From: Arachis hypogaea | Taxonomy: Eukaryota; Streptophyta; Magnoliopsida; Fabales; Fabaceae | Length of the DNA: 64,000 nt | Direction: 5' to 3' | Assembly (NCBI RefSeq): GCF_003086295.3 | Contig: NC_092039.1 | Span: 94,201,061-94,265,060 of the forward strand | In this document: piece after piece, positions 10,041-19,778 of the stretch | Layout of the letters: every line of letters starts with the position of its first letter | Position numbering within the stretch: the first letter of the stretch is position 1 | Notes under the pieces: generated by a model | What the model saw: the letters and a program-made list of their open reading frames with translations, nothing else | Database searches by the model: none | Told to the model about the DNA's origin: nothing | Position numbers and translations under genes: made by a program

Positions 10041-12116
10041 ATCATATTGAAATATACCCCTAGAATTCAACGAACAACATAAATTATTCAATTTTTTAGA
10101 AAATTCGGCAAAGTATACCCTGTAGTTAGACTCTCCCGCTGAATACAATTATCGTTTTCTGATAAATCAAACATGTTTTAAACAATTTAAACAGTAATTC
10201 GACAGAACTTCTCCTTGATTTAGAGACATCCATGATATAAATATAATGGTTTTCACATAGGAAATAGCTGCAGGCATAAATTATAACATACACACATTCA
10301 AAAAAACATCAAATTCTAACCGTTCTAGTGCGCAACCCCTTATAACTCCACAATTTTCCAGCAAACAAGGGTTTCGAAAAGGCGCCACTATGCGACCTTC
10401 TCCCACTTTCCTCCTAAAATTCTATCCTAGGAAAAGTAAGACCGACTTAAAATTTAAACAATTCATTATATTTACAGATAGAAAACCAACCTAGAATATT
10501 ACTATAGAAAAAAAAAACTCTAACTGATCTCAGAAAGAATAGCACCGTACTGATAAAAAGGACAATGTATTAAATTCACAAGCTAAAATTAAATCAGAAA
10601 CTAATTTAAAAGAATAAGTAAATTTTATTAGTCCAATTAATTATAACATAATTCTAATTTCACTAAACTAACAAGAGACATGTCAAAAAATAAGCGACAT
10701 AAGTTTAATGCAATTAAAAGAAAATTTATTCCCTAAACTCAACTAAAATCTTTCAACAACCCAAGCACTCTTAATCTCACTTTACTTGATCTACTCTAAT
10801 ATTATTCGATTTTTACATCCATTAAATTAACATAACAAACTCTAATCATATACTTCATTAAACAAATTAATCACTAATTTATACTAAACTCTAACAAAAT
10901 GATAAAATCACAAATTAATATGTAAAAATAAAATAACCATATGAAATAACATATCAATAATAAATCTAATTATAGTAGCTGCAGGGTCTCTTTAACGTTG
11001 TGGTGACAAAGACGGCAGTGACAGCGACGTGAACGTCAATCACCGTGAAAGTAGACACAGATACAGCAACAGAATCGACGACAATGTGCAACGGTGGCTT
11101 TAGTGGGTACTCCAGGTAGCGGAGATGGACGACAAGGTTCCAGCGGCCTCCTGGCGGTGGTGACGGTGACTTCTAGACGGCGACGGAGAGAGAGCACCAA
11201 AAGAGAGAGAAAGAAGAGAGAGGGGGTTTGGACAAGTGAGGGAAAGGGGTTTCACATTTAAATTTTAAGCCACATTTACCATCGAATTTTTCTGACGATA
11301 AATCACTAAAACGACGCATTTCATTAAACTGTTATACCGGCGGATTATACTGCTGGAAAATTCGACGGTAACATTGGCGCCGTTGAGTCTTATTTTTTCC
11401 CCAACAATTACTGTCAGTTTTTGTGACGAAGAATACATTCCGACGATAACCTTTTCTGGCGTCAAATGTCTATTCCTGTTTGTTAGAAAATTCGACGGTA
11501 AATCCACCGATACAATTTAATGCTAAATCCGATGGAAATTTCGACAGTACTTAATATTTTTATTGTAGTAAAAAATCTGCCATTAAATCCGTCGATAACG
11601 TCCATCATTAAATTCGATGATATTCAACGCAAGAATCTTCTTTCTTTGCACAAAAATCCTCTCTCTAATTTAGGGTAAGATATTCCACTTTTTTTTAGTG
11701 AGTCCTACATATTCACCCTCTTTATTAACCTACATTTTGTTAGTTCAATCCTAAGTTATTAGATAATTTTAGATTACTAAAATATAGTTTTTTAAATTAA
11801 TTAAAGATAGCAATAACATTTGATTTAATAAAATCCTATTTAAATTTATCTTCCTATTTTTTTTTTAAATGAGTCGACATCAAGAATTTCATTAACTCGC
11901 AGGCCGTACAAAATCATCAAGGCGAAGGACCACTCTTACTAACACATACTCATAGCGGCTATAAGTCGATAGGGAGAAGCATTGATGCAATGAAGCTAAG
12001 TTATGCATTCGCAAACCCAAAATCCTTTCATTTTTTTTATATATATGTTCTGGAGATTGAGAATTAGTTCACGAATCTCTTCTAAAAATTTTGTTCTATA
12101 TATTTCACTACCCTGA

Positions 12117-12195
<79 letters not shown>
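12117..12195. repeat. compound microsatellite (TC)n(AT)n
   Basis: About ten TC units run directly into about thirty AT units. A likely length-polymorphic site. Confidence 0.95.
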
Positions 12196-12199
<4 letters not shown>

Positions 12200-12765
12200 G
12201 TTGAAGTATATATCATGGAATTGGTATATGCTAGATAAGTAGATATCCAGAGAAACCAGCTGCAAGTAGGAGTTGAAGGAAGTAATCCACATGATAATTA
12301 AAAAATAAGGTAAAAAAATAATATCAATAATATACGTTTTTATTGCATAAATTAAAATTGATATATGGTTTTATTTATCTCTATAATTAAGGAAGTATGA
12401 ACTGGGTTACCGGTTAACTCTCTTGAGATTGTAGTTTTCTTGCATTTCTTTGCTTTTTGAATTCGGAATTAGGCTCAAAAAATTTTATTAGATATATAAT
12501 TATTATGTATATATTTATATAATAATTTAAGCTTTTGTAAAAGATAAATTTATAACATGACAGCATCAAAATTTTAATGATAAAAAAATTAAAATATAAT
12601 TCAATCTTGTTGCTTTCAAAAACTTCAACATGCTTAAAACAAATTTTGATATAAAGAACATATTAGTAAGTAACGGAAATAATATTATTTTAAGTTTTAA
12701 GCACAGTTTGTAAAGAAATTTTGATGTAAAGAACATATCACCTCATCAATTATTTTTTTTTTTTT

Positions 12766-12987
12766 GGGAATGATTTAGATAAAGATGTTAAAAATATTTT
12801 TTAATATTTTTAGAAATTAAAATTTAACACATATAATTAATTAAATTGTATTATTTTTATTAAAATTAGATCGAACAAATTAGTTTAGCTAAAAAATTAA
12901 TAAATTAAATTTTGAACTAGTATAAATTGATATTTTTTATAAAAAATAATACAATATTCTTATTATAAAAAATAACTAAACTATCTC

Positions 12988-13043
<56 letters not shown>

Positions 13044-13352
13044 TTTGAAAACTCTAAATTCTAACCCTACCACGACGATAGAAAAAAAAAGGGGTTAGAA
13101 TTTAGGATTTTCAAAATTAATATATATAATAAGAGTATTTTAATCATTTTCTATGATAGGGGTATTGTAGTCATTTTTTATAAAAAATAATATTAATTTA
13201 GATCAATTCAAAATTTTATTCACCATTTTTTTAGTCAAATTAATTTGTCTGGCCTAATTTTGACAAAAATAACACGATTTAATCGATTATATTTGTCAAA
13301 TTTTAAAAAACATCTTAAAAAAGACGTTTTAGACGTCTTTATCGAAGTGACT
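12766..13352. mobile_element. fold-back (MITE-like) element with long inverted arms
   Basis: The left arm begins near GATTTAGATAAAGATG and the right arm ends near GACGTCTTTATCGAAGTG. Over roughly 270 bp the left arm matches the complement of the right at perhaps 75 per cent by eye. Shared landmarks are ATTTTTTATAAAAAAT, a copy of CTATTATATATAT and TTTGAAAAYYCTAAATTCTAACC. The centre is near 13075. A (TA)n tract (12990-13039) has expanded in the left arm only. No coding sequence. The family is unknown to me and the ends are approximate. Confidence 0.6.
12990..13039. repeat. (TA)n microsatellite
   Basis: About 25 TA units, lying inside the left arm of the fold-back element where the right arm has only about five. 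Confidence 0.95.
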
Positions 13353-13405
13353 CTCTTCTTTTTTAGTGGGTAAGATCTTAGTAGGCTTCCTTTGGTTGTG
13401 AGAAC

Positions 13406-13407
<2 letters not shown>

Positions 13408-13475
<68 letters not shown>
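13408..13475. repeat. (TA)n microsatellite
   Basis: About 34 uninterrupted TA units. Confidence 0.95.
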
Positions 13476-13481
<6 letters not shown>

Positions 13482-14363
13482 GAATATAGGGATATAAAAA
13501 TTATTTTTTTTTTATATTTTGTTTACTGGTAAATAGAATAAAATAAAATAAATAATAAAAATTTTAATTTATCTTTTTTTTACACAAAATTTAAAAAATA
13601 GAACAATAAAAATATAATTGTAAAAAAATATAAAAAAAATTTATATATATCTTTACCTAATATTTTTATATTCTTTTTAATAAAAAATATAAAATATATT
13701 AATTTAATATTTTAAAAAATTATATTTCTATTTATTATTTATGAAACATAATTTATTATATATATATATATAAATAAACACAGCCTCAACGGTAATGAAA
13801 TTAAATCTAACCTCTAATACTTTCGAACTGACATATAACTCATGGATTGTCATAAATTCAATTATTATAGCAAGTGCCTAACTATTTATCAAGAAATCTA
13901 TTAAATTTGGAATGAGTGATTGACTTTGGTGAGAGTGCAATAATAAATAATAATGCTTTTTTAGCATATTTCTCTGTTACTTTTTCTTCCCCATAGTATT
14001 TACTCCAATCATCTTTTCACATTTAATTTCCATACAATTTATTATTAAATATATATATCTTATATATAAGAATGTTAAAAATATTTACTATTTATTTAGG
14101 TAATCAACAATTATTTATTAACATGGTTTTATATTATTAATTCCAGATTATTTATTTATCCCAAAAAAAGAAAAAGAATCAAAGGAATGGAGAAGTAAAT
14201 TTATACCATAACATACATAAAAGGTGCCTTCTATGGTACCTATTATCTTATTGTACCTATGGTGACTACAAAGAAGGTTACCAATTAGTTGTGGACATTT
14301 GGTAACTGAAAGCGTGTCACTAAAAGTGTTGCTTAAAGAAAAAGTGTTACCCTTAATCGTTAA

Positions 14364-14380
14364 CTTGGCTCTGATACCAA
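14364..14380 (-). other. pararetroviral minus-strand primer-binding site (tRNA-iMet)
   Basis: The minus strand reads TTGGTATCAGAGCCAAG, complementary to the initiator tRNA-Met 3' end, as used by all caulimovirids to start minus-strand DNA synthesis. It is the last viral sequence recognisable at this end of the insertion. Confidence 0.85.
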
Positions 14381-14484
14381 ATTTTTAATTTGGATTTTTT
14401 CTTTTAATTTCTTTTTCGAAATTTCTATTAGCTCTTCAAATTTTTCTTTGAAAGTATTGACCATTTCTACCGGTTTATAACTTT

Positions 14485-14712
14485 TCAATCTTGTTTTAGT
14501 TTATAATATTCCTTTTTGCATGAATTATTGTATATAAAATCTTTTATACGTTTGTCTTTTTCTTTAATATAACTTCTCAAATCCTCAATAATTTCTTTTA
14601 TTTCTACACTTTCTCCTGTTTCTAAATGTCTGTTTAATTTTTCAATTTCATTCTCCATTTTTTCTATTAACAGCTTTAATTCTTTTAGGTCATAATATGG
14701 TGTTTCAGGCAT
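14485..14712 (-). CDS. small pararetroviral ORF, coiled-coil, function unknown
   Basis: The 75-codon ORF starts with ATG (14712) immediately after the stop of the preceding ORF. The product is Lys/Glu-rich with a heptad-like Leu/Ile pattern (ELKLLIEKMENEIEKLNRHLE), predicting a coiled coil over about residues 10-55. It lies between the movement protein and the primer site, where soymoviruses carry one or more small ORFs of uncertain function. It is intact. I do not recognise a family; virion association or assembly would be a guess based on the coiled coil. Confidence 0.55.
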   Translation of the reverse strand: MPETPYYDLKELKLLIEKMENEIEKLNRHLETGESVEIKEIIEDLRSYIKEKDKRIKDFIYNNSCKKEYYKLKQD

Positions 14713-14904
14713 TTATAAATTTTTTAAGTTTAGCTCCAACTTGTTTATATTTGTTCTTATTTCTATTCTTTTTATTATAAGGTCATTAATTTCGAACTGA
14801 AGATTATTTAATTTTCTTTTATACTCCTTTATTTTACTTTTTAATTTTTTCACCCTTTTTCTTTTTATTTTATTTTCTGGTCTTTCAATCTTTGTATACT
14901 TCAT
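14713..14904 (-). CDS. small pararetroviral ORF, basic coiled-coil
   Basis: The 63-codon ORF begins seven bases after the previous ORF's stop begins (TAACTAATG) and ends directly against the next ATG. It is very Lys/Arg-rich (ENKIKRKRVKKLKSKIKEYKRK) with a Leu/Ile helical C-terminal half, compatible with nucleic-acid binding or a helix bundle. The tight stop-start packing suggests translation by reinitiation within a polycistronic RNA. No homologue is recognised. Its intact state among neutral DNA gives modest support that it is or was a real gene. Confidence 0.5.
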   Translation of the reverse strand: MKYTKIERPENKIKRKRVKKLKSKIKEYKRKLNNLQFEINDLIIKRIEIRTNINKLELNLKNL

Positions 14905-14907
14905 TAG

Positions 14908-15144
14908 TTATCTTAGAATTTCTGCAAATTCTATCATCGATTCATCACTATTTTCTAGAGATTCTATTAATTTTTCTAACTCTTCAACTTCTCCTTTCAA
15001 TTTGTCATAGGTTATTTTTAGAGTTTCAAATGCTCTTTGATTTATTTCAGAAAACTGTAAATAATTCAACCGATTTTCTCTTTCAAAGAGCTCTTGTTTC
15101 TTGTCTTGATAGGTTACATATATTTTCTCTTTATTTATTGTCAT
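14908..15144 (-). CDS. small pararetroviral ORF, acidic coiled-coil
   Basis: The 78-codon ORF overlaps the movement-protein stop by four bases (ATGA), a classic coupling signal. The product is acidic and helical (KGEVEELEKLIESLENSDES near the C-terminus). Together with the two following ORFs it forms a run of three tightly packed reading frames between the movement protein and the primer site. No family recognised. A frameshifted ancestor giving one larger coiled-coil protein is an alternative, but each ORF has its own well-placed ATG. Confidence 0.5.
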   Translation of the reverse strand: MTINKEKIYVTYQDKKQELFERENRLNYLQFSEINQRAFETLKITYDKLKGEVEELEKLIESLENSDESMIEFAEILR

Positions 15145-16058
15145 AACTTAGTGTTTAGGGTTTCATTTAATTTTTCGACCTTTTTTGTTAATTCTTTTAT
15201 TTCAGAATTTTCTTCTTTAATCTTTAACTTAGATAAACTTAAAGGGCTATTAATTTTGGATTCTCTTATTTGAAAATTCGATGAAATTAATTTTCCTGAT
15301 GGTTCTTTTAGTAAAAGAACTGGGTTTTCAATAGCTTTATATTTTGGTATTTCTGTTTTTACAATTTTCTGAAATAATTCATCGACATAAATTCTTTCTC
15401 TGTTTTTAAATATTATACTATGATGGCTATTTGTTAAAGCATAATTTATTGCATATGTAATTGAAAATGGTTCATCGTCTTGTTCCATTAGATTCTTTCT
15501 GTGAAATTTATAAGCCAAACTTATAGATCTTCCAAGATTTTCAGTTGATAAAGGTATAGCATATCCAAGATGGGCATTGAATTTAACATTTACGTTTGCC
15601 AAGTTTCCATGAACAATTCCAATTATTTGATCTATTGGGTCATCAGTAATTCTTTTGTCACAGATTGCTAAGCTTATTGGTGAATTAATTCCTTTCATAT
15701 ATGTAGATTTGATTAAGACTTGTATAGTACTAATATGAATCCATCCAATTTTAGATCTTTTTTGTTGATCCTTAATTTTTTCAATCTGTTTACTCAATTC
15801 TTCATCATTTATTAGAGCTATTTCAAGTTCTCCATTAGCAGATTTTATCTTTATAGGGGTTTCAAGTTGAATTTTTTCATAGTATATTATATTTTTTCTA
15901 TTAAAAACTTCTTTTAAAAGATTTTGTTTATTAAAATTTTCATTTGATTTGAGATTTAATTCTGTTTTTAGAACAGCCTGTTTTTCATTATCTAATAAGG
16001 CAGATAATCTATAATAATCAGATTCTTCTGTTAATTCTAAACTTTCTAAATAATTCAT
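15141..16058 (-). CDS. pararetroviral movement protein (30K superfamily), intact
   Basis: A 305-codon ORF with ATG start is the first ORF downstream of the pregenomic promoter. The central part (about residues 100-215) has the pattern of caulimovirid movement proteins: a beta-rich region with IGWIHISTIQVLIKSTYMKG, the conserved Asp region AICDKRITDDPIDQIIGIV, and LGYAIPLSTENLG. The C-terminus (about residues 265-305) is a Lys/Glu-rich heptad region. Proteins of this family line or modify plasmodesmata to let virions or nucleoprotein move between cells. The length is normal for the family and no stop or frameshift interrupts it. It overlaps the next ORF by four bases. Confidence 0.8.
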   Translation of the reverse strand: MNYLESLELTEESDYYRLSALLDNEKQAVLKTELNLKSNENFNKQNLLKEVFNRKNIIYYEKIQLETPIKIKSANGELEIALINDEELSKQIEKIKDQQKRSKIGWIHISTIQVLIKSTYMKGINSPISLAICDKRITDDPIDQIIGIVHGNLANVNVKFNAHLGYAIPLSTENLGRSISLAYKFHRKNLMEQDDEPFSITYAINYALTNSHHSIIFKNRERIYVDELFQKIVKTEIPKYKAIENPVLLLKEPSGKLISSNFQIRESKINSPLSLSKLKIKEENSEIKELTKKVEKLNETLNTKL

Positions 16059-16452
16059 AACTATGAGATTAAGATAAAGGCGTACCTTTCTGGAGAAAAA
16101 CTTCCTTTATTTAGAATATTTTACATAAGATGTTTTTATCTCCAGAGGGGAGATTGTAGATACTAACTCCAGAGGGGAGTTTAGAATTGGTTTTTCCTAA
16201 GGGAATTCTTCTTCAAACTATAGAATCGCCTCGGCCGCTTCCTCCTTGCTCTCCTAGCATATGAGTACTCTTAGCCTTCTGCTTTCTATTGTTTGATGTC
16301 TTTTACAATTGCCTAAGCAACCTATTTATAATGGTTGGGTCTGATGGACAATTCCCATCCTTACCCTTCTTATGACGTCATTGCTTACGTCATTGTTTAT
16401 TATCTTGCACCAGCTACATTGTTGGTGCTCTATGACCTAAGTGCTTACGTCA
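16059..16452 (-). promoter_or_regulatory. pararetroviral intergenic region with 35S-type promoter and leader
   Basis: On the minus strand, just after the transactivator stop, lie TGACGTAA (complement of 16445-16452) and a tandem as-1-like element at 16373-16392 (plus strand TGACGTCATTGCTTACGTCA). A TATA box (TATAAATA, complement of 16323-16330) follows about 45 bp downstream. Spacing and order match known caulimovirid pregenomic promoters, where as-1 sites bind TGA-type bZIP factors. Downstream, the leader has two copies of CTCCAGAGGGGAG (about 16141-16174) and an AATAAA signal on the minus strand near 16108-16114. The predicted RNA would start near 16295 and run into the movement protein. 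Confidence 0.8.
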
Positions 16453-17805
16453 CTATGCAATAATGTTGAGAGATGCTTCAGATGTGCTGTCTTCTCCTTT
16501 CATCATGTGACCTTCAGATGCGTTGTCTTCTTCCTTTATCATGTGGGTTGATTTCGTTTCATTATTGCTTTCTTCAGATAACTCTGAGACACATAGCTGG
16601 CACTTGTGGTCTTCTCTGTCTTTTATCAAATAGCAGAGATTCCTCTTTATCCCTTCGGGGAGTTTTTCTAAGAGTCCAGATAAGTTGTAGAATGCTGATT
16701 CAAATTCCACTAAGAGTCTCATCTCTCTTTCTTCAATTTCATTCTTTTTACTAGACACAAGCAAAGTATTTCTGCTTTTATAATTGATTCTTGTGTGAGA
16801 TTCCCTTGTTATCTTTTGAGTTCTTTCGAAGACCCTTGCTAGTGTGCTGGCTAGTCTTCCTTCATGACTGTAGATTGTTAAATCTTGAATTTGATCAATT
16901 GGTTGAAAATTTCCTGGGAAGACGGACATGAAGATCACTTGATGTGCTGGAACCAAGCATTCTTCTTTTTCATTAAAAATAGGTTGACTATTCGTAAATT
17001 TTAGGGATATATCCCTTGGATTTACGTTGTCAATCATATTTTTAAATCTTTTTACTGCATCAATAAATCCTGCAGGAAACTCACTAATAATTTTCAAATC
17101 ATTAAAAATTAAGATTGTATCAATTAATCCATACTGGAAAAACTGATAGGTGTCAGATGGGGAAGCCTCTGGAAATATAACCAGCTTTGTTAGCTGTTCT
17201 TTGGCAATAGGATAATATCCCAAGATCGCCCTCTTTTCTACAGTCCAATTCAAGACTATGTTAAGGGTTTCTCTGAGATTTGATCTACAAACCCTTTTCT
17301 TTTCCTTGATTTCAGCCCTTGTAGGAATGTTTCTTATTATCCCTGTTCTCTGGGTTTGAATTGGAGCTTTATCTGCTCTTTTTAGGGTTTGCTCTGGATG
17401 AAGAGCTTCATATTCTCTAAAAGATTCCTTTGCCTCTTCCAGTGTTAAAAACCCTCCTTTATGAATTATCCTTGATTGTTGTGTAAAAGGTGCTGCTTTT
17501 TCCCAGGCATCATATACTCCTTTCATGGGGCCATTATAAATTACATAATATTTTTTATCTTGGGTGAATTTTTTGATAATTTCAGCAATTGTTTTATTTT
17601 CTGGAATTTTTTCCTCACCTGATTTGTCCACCATGCTTAGCTGGCTGAACTCTGATGGTTTTGGTTGTTGTGTTGATTTCATTGCTTCGATAGCCTTCTT
17701 GAGGGATTGGATCTGTGTCCTTATTTGCTGACAATGCTTGCATTTTTCGAGTTCTTGTTCGTATTTTTGAATTTCTTGATTTAATGCGTTGTAGACGAAC
17801 TCCAT
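16453..17805 (-). CDS. pararetroviral transactivator/viroplasmin (inclusion body protein), intact
   Basis: The 450-codon ORF overlaps the end of the polymerase ORF by about 25 bases. An N-terminal coiled-coil with a Cys pair (KCKHCQQIRTQIQSLKKAIE) precedes a viroplasmin-type, RNase H-like fold at about residues 83-137 (KYYVIYNGPMKGVYDAWEKA, then GGFLTLEEAKESF). In the family this protein forms the cytoplasmic inclusion bodies where virions assemble. It also lets ribosomes reinitiate on polycistronic RNA, which suits the packed ORFs here. Near the C-terminus there are two similar repeats (THMIKEEDNASEG and HMMKGEDSTSEA). No break is visible, and the length is normal. Confidence 0.82.
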   Translation of the reverse strand: MEFVYNALNQEIQKYEQELEKCKHCQQIRTQIQSLKKAIEAMKSTQQPKPSEFSQLSMVDKSGEEKIPENKTIAEIIKKFTQDKKYYVIYNGPMKGVYDAWEKAAPFTQQSRIIHKGGFLTLEEAKESFREYEALHPEQTLKRADKAPIQTQRTGIIRNIPTRAEIKEKKRVCRSNLRETLNIVLNWTVEKRAILGYYPIAKEQLTKLVIFPEASPSDTYQFFQYGLIDTILIFNDLKIISEFPAGFIDAVKRFKNMIDNVNPRDISLKFTNSQPIFNEKEECLVPAHQVIFMSVFPGNFQPIDQIQDLTIYSHEGRLASTLARVFERTQKITRESHTRINYKSRNTLLVSSKKNEIEEREMRLLVEFESAFYNLSGLLEKLPEGIKRNLCYLIKDREDHKCQLCVSELSEESNNETKSTHMIKEEDNASEGHMMKGEDSTSEASLNIIA

Positions 17806-19778
17806 TCTCTTGTTAATGTATCTGCAATAACATTTTTGTCACCCTTAATATATTCAATTTTTATTGGATATTGTAACAAAAATAATTGCCATCTTACCAA
17901 TCGTCCATGATTATAATCAACTTTCAAATTATATCGTATGAAACCTGTTAAATAACTTGAATCTGTCCTTAATGTAAATTCTTTGGGTAGTAAATCAATT
18001 TTCCATTTCTTAAGAGATTTAATTGCTGCTAGAGTTTCTCTTTCATGAGTAGTATATCTCTGTTCTGTTGGAGTAAAAGTCCCTGAAATATACCTGCAAA
18101 GTAATTCCTTTGGGGGATATTTAGAATCTAGTGATTCTTTTTCTTGTTCCAAACTTTTTATAGCTTTCTTAGCTTTTAGACATCCTGACCAGGTTATGTC
18201 TGAAGCATCTGTTTCTACTATTAAGTAGTCATTTTCTTCTGGAATATAAAGTTCTGGAAGTTTTTCACATAATTCTTTAATTCTTTGAATTTGTATGCTA
18301 TCTTTTTCATCCCATTTCCATACTTTTTTAGTACTTATTTTTGGAAATAAGCTTTTAGTGTATTCTGTTATATTCTTTAAAAATCCCTGATCAGAAATAT
18401 AATTTATACACCCTAAAAATCTTTGTAATTGTTTTCTGTCTTCTATTTTATTAGGAAATAAATTTACCTTTTCTAGAACATTTGGTTGAAGTTTTAGCTT
18501 TCCTTGAGTAGATAGAATTAATCCAAGGAACTCTATTTCTTGTTTTGCTATTCTTGCTTTCTTTTTACTAAGAACTAATCCTTTTTCCTTGCATCTTTCT
18601 AAAACTATTAATAATTTTTGAAGGTGATCTTCTTTATCCTGTTTTGTAAAAATTAGTATATCATCAATGTATACTAAAACAAATTCATTTAACTCTTTTA
18701 GATTTTCTTCCATAAATCTTTGATAAATACCTGGGGCTTGCTTTAATCCGAATGGTAATACATTCCATTCATAAAGCAACACACTTGTTGATTCCTTTGT
18801 TGGGCAAGTAAAAGCAGTTAATTTCTTTGTTTCTTCGTCTAAACGAAGTTGCCAATATCCTGATTTTGCATCAAGAGATGAAAACCAAGTTGCTCCTTTG
18901 ATTTTTTCTAAAATAGAATCTTTTCTTGGAAGTTTATGAGCATCACCAATAGTTGCTTCATTCATTTTCTTATAGTTTATTACCATTCTTCGCTTTCCCC
19001 TTTTAATTTCATTATTGTTTTCAACGTAAAAAGCTGGAGTCGCATGAGGACTTTTACTTAATCTTATAATTCCTTTTTCCAAAAGGTCTTTACATTCTAA
19101 TGAGAACTCTTCTCTATCTCTCGCGGAATAAGGAATTTTATTTGGAACATTTATCTCTTTTGTGGGATCTTTTAATTTAATGCTTACTAATTCGTTATTT
19201 GTATTTTTAATATCTAAAGGATTTTCAGCACAAATTTCATCCAAGAGTTCTTCTATCTTTATTTCAAGATTATTTTTTGGAATATTTATCTGAAAGTATA
19301 GATTTAAATAACATGTTTCTAATATAGAAAATATTTTAAACTTTAAGATCTTATCTATAGTAGTAGTTGGTATTTTTATACGTTTTGATTTTTGATTTAT
19401 TAAAGAATCGTGTGGAGCTTTTAAAACTATATATGTTAATTCTTGAATGAATGGATGATATAGCTTTAAAAAGTTATTTCCTATGATAAAATCCATTCCA
19501 GAATCTAACATATATATAGATGGAACAATGAATCTATAATTTTGAATAAAAATTTCAACCATCTCTGCTTTTTGGTCAATTTTATGTATTGATTTGTCAG
19601 CTATTCTAACTTTTAATGGTTTCTTTAATTTTTTCCAATCAAGTTTTATACTTGAACTAGCAAAGCATTGTGTTGCCCCAGAATCTATGAAAGCATTTAT
19701 AAACTTTTCTGTTATTTTTATAGTAATAAATGTAGCATTATTACTCAGTCTCTGAGTCTGTTTCCGAGACATATTCAA
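17781..19778 (-). CDS. pararetroviral protease-reverse transcriptase-RNase H polyprotein, intact
   Basis: An open frame of about 665 codons. The likely start is the ATG at 19772, two codons in from the frame's TTG, overlapping the coat-protein end. Order: retropepsin-like protease with DSGAT near residue 32; RT with the GKRRMVINYKKMN region near 260, SSLDAKSGYWQL, LPFGLKQAPGIYQRFM and the YIDD catalytic box near residue 370; RNase H with ETDAS near 528, a Glu in THERETLAAIKSLKKW and TDSSYL. All metal-binding residues expected for RT and RNase H are present. There is no integrase, separating it from gypsy elements. It is flanked by coat and transactivator ORFs and overlaps both, as in Caulimoviridae. 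No internal stop. Confidence 0.9.
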   Translation of the reverse strand: MNMSRKQTQRLSNNATFITIKITEKFINAFIDSGATQCFASSSIKLDWKKLKKPLKVRIADKSIHKIDQKAEMVEIFIQNYRFIVPSIYMLDSGMDFIIGNNFLKLYHPFIQELTYIVLKAPHDSLINQKSKRIKIPTTTIDKILKFKIFSILETCYLNLYFQINIPKNNLEIKIEELLDEICAENPLDIKNTNNELVSIKLKDPTKEINVPNKIPYSARDREEFSLECKDLLEKGIIRLSKSPHATPAFYVENNNEIKRGKRRMVINYKKMNEATIGDAHKLPRKDSILEKIKGATWFSSLDAKSGYWQLRLDEETKKLTAFTCPTKESTSVLLYEWNVLPFGLKQAPGIYQRFMEENLKELNEFVLVYIDDILIFTKQDKEDHLQKLLIVLERCKEKGLVLSKKKARIAKQEIEFLGLILSTQGKLKLQPNVLEKVNLFPNKIEDRKQLQRFLGCINYISDQGFLKNITEYTKSLFPKISTKKVWKWDEKDSIQIQRIKELCEKLPELYIPEENDYLIVETDASDITWSGCLKAKKAIKSLEQEKESLDSKYPPKELLCRYISGTFTPTEQRYTTHERETLAAIKSLKKWKIDLLPKEFTLRTDSSYLTGFIRYNLKVDYNHGRLVRWQLFLLQYPIKIEYIKGDKNVIADTLTREWSSSTTH

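Larger units (their letters stand above)
6714..11570 (-). mobile_element. CACTA (En/Spm) transposon, decayed, about 4.86 kb
   Basis: The left tip CACTACAATAAA (6714-6725) is matched by TTTATTGTAGTA (11559-11570), an inverted repeat with one mismatch at the final base. Both ends carry repeated motifs of the CCGTCGGATTTA / TCGACGGTAA type, typical subterminal repeats. A minus-strand TNP2-like transposase fragment lies inside. The 3 bp flanks (GAT on the left, AAA on the right) do not match, so target-site evidence is lacking. The element contains a second internal set of end-like sequence (about 8390-8990), suggesting a compound or nested structure. Confidence 0.75.
11571..14220. other. AT-rich intergenic DNA with microsatellites and a fold-back element
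   Basis: No supported gene. CACTA-like subterminal motifs (TTAAATCCGTCGATAACG) continue to about 11620 beyond the CACTA tip. After that come three long dinucleotide repeats, an inverted-repeat element at 12766-13352, and plain AT-rich DNA. The minus-strand open frame over 11996-12292 only reads through a (TA)n tract. Confidence 0.7.

Noticed and set aside
11996..12292. Open frame with a long Tyr-Ile repeat on the minus strand
   Set aside because: It only reads through the (AT)n and (TC)n microsatellites; there is no other coding signal.
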